Below, piece by piece: positions 48,643-58,201 of a DNA stretch of 64,000 bases; positions within the stretch are counted from its first letter, which is position 1; each line of letters starts with the position of its first letter. The stretch is from Metaphire vulgaris. Taxonomy: Eukaryota; Annelida; Clitellata; Crassiclitellata; Megascolecidae. The notes beneath the pieces are model-generated. The model ran no database searches and was not told where the DNA came from. It saw only the letters and a list, made by a program, of their open reading frames with translations. The translations under genes were made by a program, and so were the position numbers. The DNA lies in contig CM030842.1 of NCBI GenBank assembly GCA_018105865.1, positions 15,462,867-15,526,866 of the forward strand, written 5' to 3'.

Positions 48643-48819
48643 CAGTGGATCCCACTTAATCACATACCGCTTAATTGCATAACCCGCATAATTGCATAAC
48701 AACATAAAAACCCGAACCAGTGTTTTGTGTGTACAATTGATTATCAGACGTCCCGGCTATTCGCATAGCCCAGTTAATCACATAAGCAAGGCACCTATGC
48801 AATTAAGCGGGTTTCACTG
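48643..48819. mobile_element. Pogo/Tigger-like MITE, about 177 bp
   Basis: CAGTGGATCCCACTTAAT start and ATTAAGCGGGTTTCACTG end, with TA before the left end. The interior repeats 'TAATTGCATAA' motifs. Termini starting CAGTG with TA duplication resemble pogo-type elements. Confidence 0.55.
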
Positions 48820-49176
48820 TTCCCAGAAGGCAATATACTGTTTTGACCATCCAATATTGATCTGAAATGAGTTTATAGCCAGCAGTCATGGATACATCTA
48901 CTTTCAAAATATCAAACCGAATTCCTAAGCTGTTGAATTTTAAATGAAACTGGCAACAGTCAGCCAACATCTGGTGTCAGTGTATTAAATGACATTACAG
49001 CATGGGCGCCCACACATTAGGGCAAGGGGAGCCTCTTGCCCCACCATGAAAAAATACAAATACCAATATTTTCACAGTGAAATTTGAAAACCATGCCAAT
49101 ATATTAACTGTGACCATGTGTTTTGCCCCCTCCCCCTGAACAAATTTCCACAACCATTGTGTTTAGCCCCCCCCCC

Positions 49177-49405
49177 AATGTTTCCTCTAAATTTTGTTGA
49201 GTGTGCGCGGAAAAGTATAGTGCCTGAGCGGCACACTTTCATGCCTGAGCACCTGAATTGTTTCACAGATGTCGCCAAAGACAAAACACAACAAAATCAG
49301 TGTTTTTTGAAAGTCAAAATCACTGCGCGGCGGCTGGAAATTGCTGCTCGGCGTTCTCTTGTCATGTGCGCGGCCGCGCAGGCGCGCAGCTTAGAGGGAA
49401 CATTG
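49177..49405. mobile_element. MITE-like element, about 229 bp, GC-rich interior
   Basis: CAATGTTTCCTCTAA at the left and TTAGAGGGAACATTG at the right form an imperfect 15-bp inverted repeat. The right half is strikingly GC-rich (GCGCGGCCGCGCAGGCGCGC). Probably a hAT-derived repeat. Confidence 0.6.
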
Positions 49406-49801
49406 CTCCCCCCGGTCAAATTTCTGCTGGCGCCCATACATTACAGTAAAATCTTAGTATAAAGTAATTCACTGGCCGTGCAGATTTTGTTCACTCTATG
49501 TCCAGAATCTGTTTTAGCAGAGTCCTAAAAAGAAACCTGTATACCTCATCGACTATAGCTATGCTTCTACTGTAACTGCGTAATTCAACTTGTGTCAAAT
49601 AAAACAATGCAAAGCTCATGCAACGCACAGCCATAGCGGTCATAAAAGTGCACAGAATTCTTTCGCTGATAACTATGAAACGCGAATAAAATGTACAGCA
49701 ATTTTCAAATGAACATCGCCCTCGAGTCTCTGCCCATTTTCGCGAAGTCACCGAGAAATATCACATAGAAGAATGCAACACCATTCCACCATACAAAGCC
49801 A

Positions 49802-49807
49802 TTTATT
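49802..49807 (-). terminator. Candidate polyadenylation signal for the Rab11-FIP gene
   Basis: AATAAA on the minus strand about 150 nt past the stop at 49955. Confidence 0.45.
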
Positions 49808-49954
49808 GCACTGCATGGCTCTTGCTAAAACAAAAGTCTCTGCTAAATGCAAATGTATCGCACAATTCACTTACAGATATCAGCTAGATTTTCAATAAAC
49901 CTTCTTTCAGCCTCAGTTGCTGATACAGATCAGCTGTAAAATCATTGCTTCATT

Positions 49955-50596
49955 TCAGAAGGATTTTTGAAATTCCAGCTTGGCTGGTCCCGAAGACATA
50001 GTCACAGCGATGTTGCCTGTTGCATCGGGGAAATTTCCGTGCGTTGCATAAGCGTTCGTTGTCTTTGGACCTGACGGGCGCATGTTGCTGGAAGAAAGGT
50101 CAGCTTGTCTGGCAGGCTCAGTGGAAGAGACGTGAGCTGGAGAAGAACTATTGGAGGAAAGCTTCTCGTTTGCCATCAGAAGACGAGGCTGACTGTCGAG
50201 AATCTTAACGAGGAGGTTGTCGATGTAACTTTCGAGGTCTTGGATGTGAACATCTTTCTCCTTCAGCAGTCGGCTTTGATCGAGAACAGTCTGAATAAGC
50301 TTCTACAAATGAAACAAAACGGTTTCAGCTACCAGTAATTGAACGTGAATTTATTCACATATAATCCTATTTAATTTAAAATAACTTTAATGTCAGTATT
50401 ACATCTATAATGTCAATTTTCAATCTATTACATCTACAGTAAAATGTAATTTATATGTCATTTTCCTAGGAACATTTCAAACGCTAGTTTGCACTAAAAA
50501 TGAAAAAAAACTGCACCATTTCTAATTGTCTCTCAGAGTCTCATTTGTTACCCGGTGCTTCTGAGTGTGCCAAAATTCAGCTAAGACAGCTTCAGC

Positions 50597-50685
<89 letters not shown>

Positions 50686-53600
50686 TAACATCTCTTGAGC
50701 AGTGACAAAACTGTTTAAGAACTTCTGTTGGTAGGAGAAGAGTCGGACTGGAGACAACCTCTGCTTCATCTCCTTCCACAGATAAACGTCTGGGCAAGTG
50801 CGAACTTTCTCCAATCGACTCTTGTTCCTCAATTTCTAAAATGAAAACCAATCGAGCTTCTGGCTGAACACGGACAACACAGTAGTGAACCTGGACATAA
50901 GAAATACTACAGTATGACTTACTTTGGGCTTTTTTGTAAAAAAATTCTGGAACGCATTAGCAGGAAGTCGATTGTCAACACGACATAGCGGTAGTACAGT
51001 TACTATAATTTATACAACAGTGTAAAGTGTGTCTTCAATTAACATGCTGAAGAAAACTCAATAAATGATTATTTCATGTTTAAACCATAAATGGGTTGGA
51101 AAAACAAAGCATGCTTCACAAGCCCTGGATTTACCACCTAAACAATCAAACACAACGTTAATAATGATGCGATCTCAAGTGGTTTGGAAGGCATTAGCCT
51201 GTGTGAAAACCTTTATAATTACTCTGAACATTGCATAATGCAGTTTTTCTAGATAACCTTTGAATCCATTCATTGACTATACTGTTAATTGTTATCAATA
51301 CTAGTTGACAAAACAATTAAACAATTAAAACCAAGTATCAGTATGCAATAACATATTACAACATTACAACATCCAATCACACTACTTAAATACTTGTTTA
51401 GTGTTTCCAATTTAATATGCTCACAAAAATACATATGCAGGACATAGTGAACTAGTCAAACATTAAAATCTACAAACTTAACTGCTAAAATACCTTGTAA
51501 TATAACAGTTAAAATTGCTTTCTAGTTGAGTATTCAAACCATAAAACAAAAATGCTAGTAAATCTTATATGAATTACTTAACCCTTTATCTGGCCATTAC
51601 TCATATGTGCGTCCATTTTACATTACCGGTATGTTACAAATAAATGCCCGGTAAAGGGGTTAAACTTTATATTGCAAATTGCCTGCCTAGTTGGGAGAGC
51701 TTAAACTGGTCATAATGGCATGGTTATAAAGCACCTAACACTCAGACATTTTTCTTCAGTCAGTCATTCCATAAATTATAACATAACAAATGCAATACTG
51801 TAATAGACAAGAATAATAATACAGATTACCTGCATTATGGAAATGCTAAACATCGACAAATTGCACATCACCTGCACCCAACATGTTTCAAATCAATAAT
51901 TTTCAGTGGCCTAGCAAAGGTCAGTGTTGTATATTCAGATCCCCCCCACTGCACACCCATTTTAAAAGTCACAATTAAAACTGCTGCACTATAAATGTCA
52001 ACTAGTTTGGCCTTATAGATAAAAAAGATAGCTTCCTATCATCTGCCAATGACAGATAGCCTATTTTAAAACATTGTCAACAGGTATAGAATTTAAAGTA
52101 AAGAAGCACACTATGAAGAAAAACACTGGCTATGAAAATTAAAATTTCATCACCTCCTTTGTTTTCAGACACCAACTGTGTCTCTACCGGCTGCAAGGGA
52201 TTCGTATCGGTTGCTGCGTATAGCGCGGATGCAACATTTTTGGACGTTTCGTTTTTCTTATCATCGACAATTAAACTCTGGCTGTGGTCGAAACTTTGCT
52301 CGGTTGACGGTTGAATCTTCTCGAAGGCAGTTTCCGGTTTAGGTAGTAGGAGAGAGTCAGACGTCGGAGCGGACGGCTCCGCATGCATAAGAGTTTCCGC
52401 TTCTCTGATTGGAGATTCTTGGGCTGTGGAGGAATCTACCCGAAGATCTGAGGAGTTAGAATTTGTGTCTACCGACTGCCACACAAGTTTAGTGGCATCG
52501 AAATTGAAAGCGGGCGCATCTAAGAACGAATCGAGCTTCTCGGAGAAGCAGACGGCATCTTGTGTTGTCATGGAAACGCCAAGTTCGTCATCTTCAGGCC
52601 ACTGTGGGTTCTGGTCAGTGAAACTTTTCGAAAGACCCGAAGACACAAACTGACGGGCTGCAGTAGAATCCAAATCCGGCTTGGTCTGAACTGACTCTGT
52701 CATGCTTCTGTCTTCATCCAATCCAGCAATCAATCCACCGGCAACTACAATGTCAGCCAAGATGCATAAAATATCTGCCGTGTCTGGCGAGCTACTTGAT
52801 TTCTACTTGATTTCTACTTGATTCCTACATTCATACGATAAACAACTGAAGATTAAATCTCACACAAAAATATCACCTGTTCATGAATAAAAGAATGCAA
52901 GTGGCGACATTCAAAGTAATGGAGGGAAGTATATGAGGATAAAAGACAAAAGGCAGACCAGGTAGGATGCTATTGAACTGGATGATGAAAACAGATGCAC
53001 AGCCTCACAAAACCTATGCAGAAATCAGAGAAGAAGCAAGGCACAGACAGGAATGGAAACAATGGAGCCCAGAACCTGTCTCAGAACAGAGAACACGATG
53101 AAAATGATGATGATTATGATGATGATGATGATGATTATGATGATGATGATGATGATGACAATGCAAGCATCAATCAACTGAATCCTTTGGTATTGAATAT
53201 GTGCCTTTTGGAAATTGGGGAGAAAATACATGCATAATTTGCATGTAAAGTTGCCAATCTTGTGTGCAAGAATTGGAAACTCATACCACAGATAAGAAAC
53301 CAATTGTTTCACATTCACTTTAATTAATTTTACGTCATCGCCAGGTATAAAATATCACATTCAGTTTGGTCCACTTCAAGCATAACATATGGACTATTGA
53401 TCTCACATAAATCAATCATATTTGAAAGGTGGTGTTTGCACAAGCCAAACACTGCACACAGTCAATGAGGCATGGGAGGCAGAGAGACCTCTCCTCAATA
53501 TATCAAACAGACTACGAAGCAGTTCACCTTCCAAGAAAATATTATCCATCAAACCCAGCGCACCACAAGCCCTCACCCCCCAAAAATTTTGAAGCCATCA

Positions 53601-53699
53601 AAATTTATCTTTGACCATTTCCTTTTCCTTTTCAATGGATCATTGACAACAGTGATTTTCACACATGGTTACTTAGCCTCCTTAAACCACTTAAAATCA

Positions 53700-53753
<54 letters not shown>

Positions 53754-55888
53754 CCATAAGAAGCTTTCCACACTGTAGAAATCTCAATTTAGGGTATGGT
53801 GGCTGTGGATTCAAACAAGCCAAACCAAAAGTTACTTACTTACTTTCTTAATTATATAAGAAGAATTGCAATTATAATGATCATTTCTTAAAATACCCAT
53901 CCTGCATTTGCATACCATTGCATTTAGTAAGTATGACATAGTCCCATAATTAACAGCATGTCGACCATGTTTAAATGCAAAGGGCAATATAATCTAAATT
54001 ATTTGAGGCAGAAATTCCAGAAAACTGAATGGATTCACCTGATTCTTGTTTAAGAGAAGCCCCTTCCCAGTCTTCGCTAACTACGGTTGCCCCAAAATTC
54101 TGAAAGTTCAACAAAGGCAAGAATACACACAGAAAGAACAGAACTGTACTTGTTATAAATAATTATAAATTGGTGCCTAATAAATGAAATTAAGAAGAGC
54201 AAATTTTTAAAAATACTGAGTGCTAAACACAAAATTTAAGCCTGTTTAAATATTTTAAAAGCAGAACAAATTAATTAAAACTGAAACAGCATTTGCCATA
54301 TGTTATTAATGCGCCAACAACTCTTCTGTTAGTCATAACTCATGAAATAACAACAGTGCATACAAATAGTTTTAAGCATGTAAGTAAGTAAATAAAATTT
54401 TTATAGCACTTTGGATATTAGACTTATTAGTACAGTAGTAGCTGCTTATTCCTATGAGCTTAAAATTTTTAAAATCCTTAAAGCAGATATCTATTTTTCA
54501 TTTTTAAGAAACTCAGCAAATAAATTAATTGTGCAACTAAACTGAAAGGAATTTTAATAAATTAACCTCCTCTGGTTTCACACGACTGAATTCATTTTCT
54601 ATGATTTCAACCACATGAGGTTCTGGAACATTCTTTTCTTCAACTGATGGCAGCAAAGATTGGTCTGGAAAAGCCTCCGGATTTCTCTCCTGTCCACCTT
54701 CCTCGATTGCTTCCGCCATAAAATCAGTTCCACCCGTGAACCAAGGATTCACAGAATCGCTGGTCCTATTGTCTTTCTTGCCCTTGTTTTCCTCAAATCG
54801 TAAGGTCTCGGCTTCCGAACTAAAAATGTCTTGCTGAGACGATCCGTGTACGGCAGAAAACGCAACCACTTTGTCAACATCTTCAGAAACACTGCTGAAG
54901 AAATCTTGACTTCTATCGCTGACACCGTTAAAGAATTCCGAGCTTTCTGGAGCTAATGCTCTGCCCTGAAATGAGACATCGTCTTCCGCATCGGGAGGAG
55001 ATGAACTCTCGACAAATTCACTGGCATCGGTCAGAATGGTTTCGAATTCTTCAAAAACACGAGTCTTGTCAGGTCCCGAGTCTTGAGAAACAAGGTTCGA
55101 TGGAATGCTAGTGAAGTTGTTTTCAGCATCATTTTCATCAACTTTGTCCATCATCACTACATCATCCGATGATATCACGTCGTCACTCGAAGCACCACGA
55201 GTCATGCTTTCAGATGTTGAATCACGCGAGTGAGCAAAAAAATTGTCATGCGTTCTGTCAACAATTGGAACGTCATTGAGCAAAGTGTCTTGCATTGTTT
55301 GCAGTGGAATGTCACTCAACATGTCTAAGTCCAACGATACCTTTGACGATCTGATTTCAGAATATTCTGATTCTTCAACTGCAGGTAACATGTCAAATTG
55401 GGAACTTTCTGCAACACCTTTGCTGTCTTCAAGAAGCTTTTCGTTCAATAGTCGATTGTTTGGACGATTTAATTGACCAGACTCCACAGGATTATCAAAA
55501 ATTTCAACGTCGGTTGGCGTATTGGAAGACTCCCATCGCTTAGTTTAAAGTTTCTGGAAACCGAACCGACAGCGATAACAGACAATATCTCATCTTCGCT
55601 GTCGTTTGCGTCGTCAGTTGAAGGCGATTTAGTAAGGATTATTTCAAAATTATCAGCTTCAGAAAATGGATCATAAGATCTTTTGTCTTTGTCTGATAGC
55701 TTCTTGTCATCGCCAAAGCTGTCGAATGAATTCAGAATTTGTCGACCTGACGCCGTTTCAAATCCAGAAATTTCATCGATGCGCAAACCTTCAGGTTCGA
55801 TTCTCTCAAAACGACGCCCGTCATCATCATCATCATCATCATTTGAAGTCAATAAGTTATCTGCCACTGCTTTTGAACTGAGCAACTT

Positions 55889-55919
<31 letters not shown>

Positions 55920-58168
55920 GCATCATCATCATCATCATCATCATCTGTGTTTCGTGAGAACTTTGCACCTTCAACATCATCTTTCAAGGTCTCCACTTTG
56001 GTCTCGTTAGCATCTATTAAACTCCAACCTATATCCGCATCATCTGCTGGAGATTTGAAAGTGGAAGCATTCCACTCTTCTGAAGCTTTTCCCTCGAGTG
56101 TCTCGTCTTCAAACTCATATATTGGAGCATGCTCTATGTTCAAATCAATCATCCCTGTTTGAAGACCCGGAAGGCTCTTGTTTGAAACGAAGGTATTGGT
56201 AAACATATCTTCAGGTTCAACTTGCTCGTTACTGTGTTGTCTCAGGGCTACTTCTTGCGGAAGTAGATTGGGTGAATAATCATTTATGCGATCATCTTCA
56301 AACACTGACACAGCAGGTTCAACATGCTCTGGTTCAACATGCTCTGAAAATTCTGTGCTGCTGGAAAAAATTGCTTCGGAATTCCTGCTATGATAACGGG
56401 AATCTAGTTCTTCTTCATCATCTTCATCTTCTTCTTCTTCCTTCATGTCATTTTGGTCGTGTTTTATGTCATCTGTTCTACCAAAATCAAACATGGATTC
56501 CTTTGTTTCAGGTAAGGTTTTGTCAAATCCCGACTCATCATGTTCGTTGTGGTAATCTTCATCGTAAGTTTCTAACAATTCATCTTTCAAACTGATCTTA
56601 GGTTTGAGTTCTTCTTCTCTGTTATCAAAATTCCCTCGATCACCAGCAGTGTTCAGAAAGTCAGTGGGCATCCACTGACCAGAAATTTTCAAGGGAAGTT
56701 CTTGGTCTGTTGAAACTTTCCCAATGCCACCAGAGTTAAATATTAAACCATCATCACTTGGTAGAGTCTTCTCCTCAAAATGATGCCTGTCATCATCATT
56801 GTCATTTGAAGTCAATAAGTTCTCTGCCACTGCATTTGAACTGATCAAGTCGTTATCAACATACCGGTAATCATCATCATCTGTGTTTCGTAAGAACTTT
56901 GCACCTTCAACATCATCTTTCAAGGTATCCACTTTGGTCTCGTTAGCATTCATTAAACTCCAACCTATATCCGCATCATCTTCTGGAGATTCAACAGCGG
57001 AAGCATTCCCGTCTTCTGAAGCTTTTCCCTCGAGTGTCTCGTCTTCAAACTCATATATTGGAGCACCTTCTATGTTCAAATCAATCATCCCTGTTTGAAG
57101 ACCTGGAAGGCTCTTGTTTGAAATGAAGGTATTGGTAAACATATCTTCAGGTTCAACTTGCTCATTACTTTGTTGTCTCAGGGCTACTTCTTGCGGAAGT
57201 GCATTGGGTGAATAGTCGCTTACATGAACATCATCAAACACTGACACGGCAGGTTCAGCATGCTCTGGTTCAACATGCTCTGCAAATTCTGTTCTGCTGG
57301 AAAAAATTGCTTCGGAATTCCTGCTATGATAACGGGAATCTAGTTTTCTTCATCACCTTCATCTTCTTCTTCTTCCTTCATGTCATTTTGGTCGTGTTTT
57401 ATGTCATCTGTTCTACCAAAATCAAACATTGCTTCCTTTGTCTCAGATAAGGTTTTGTCAAATCCAAACTCCTCATGTTCGTTGCGGTAATCTTCATTGT
57501 AAGTTTCTAACAATTCATCTTTCAAACTGATCTCAGGTTTGAGATCTTCTTCTCTGTTATCAAAATTCCCTCGATCACCAGAAGTGTTCAGAAAGTCAGT
57601 GGGCATCCACTGACCAGAAATGTTCAAGGGAAGTTCTTGGTCTGTTGAAACTTTCCCAATGCTACCAGAGTTAAATACTAAACCCTCATCACTTGGTAGA
57701 ACCTTCTCCTGAGGATTAAGATCAAATATATTGAGTGAAAGAGCAGTGTTATTATCTGATACCTCCACCTCATCATCATCACTTGGTAAAACCTTCTCCT
57801 GTGACTTAGGATCAAATACATCGAATGAAAGAGCAGTGCTATTTTCTGATATCTTCACCTCATCATCATCATCAACATCATCATCATCATCATCATCATC
57901 ATCACTTGGTAAAACCTGCTCTTGTGGCTTAGGATCAAATACATCGAATGAAAGAGCAGTGCTATTTTCTGATATCTTCACCTCATCATCATCATCATCA
58001 CTTGGTAAAACCTTCTCTTGTGGCTTAGGATCAAATACATCGAATGAAAGAGCAGTGTTATTATCTAATATCTTCACCTGATCATCATCACTTGGTAAAA
58101 CCTTCTCCTGTGACTTAGGATCAAATACATCGAATGAAAGAGCAGTGTTATTTTCTGATATCTTCACC

Positions 58169-58201
<33 letters not shown>

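Larger units (their letters stand above)
47156..49954. other. Intergenic region between the Rab11-FIP gene and DDB1
   Basis: A SINE end (47390-47490), a pogo-like MITE (48643-48819) and a hAT-like MITE (49177-49405). The DDB1 promoter lies just above 47156. No reading frame with homology seen. Confidence 0.65.

Noticed and set aside
55683..56162. Ser-rich plus-strand frame of 159 codons
   Set aside because: Antisense of the Asp-rich Rab11-FIP exon; poly-Ser is the complement of GAT repeats.
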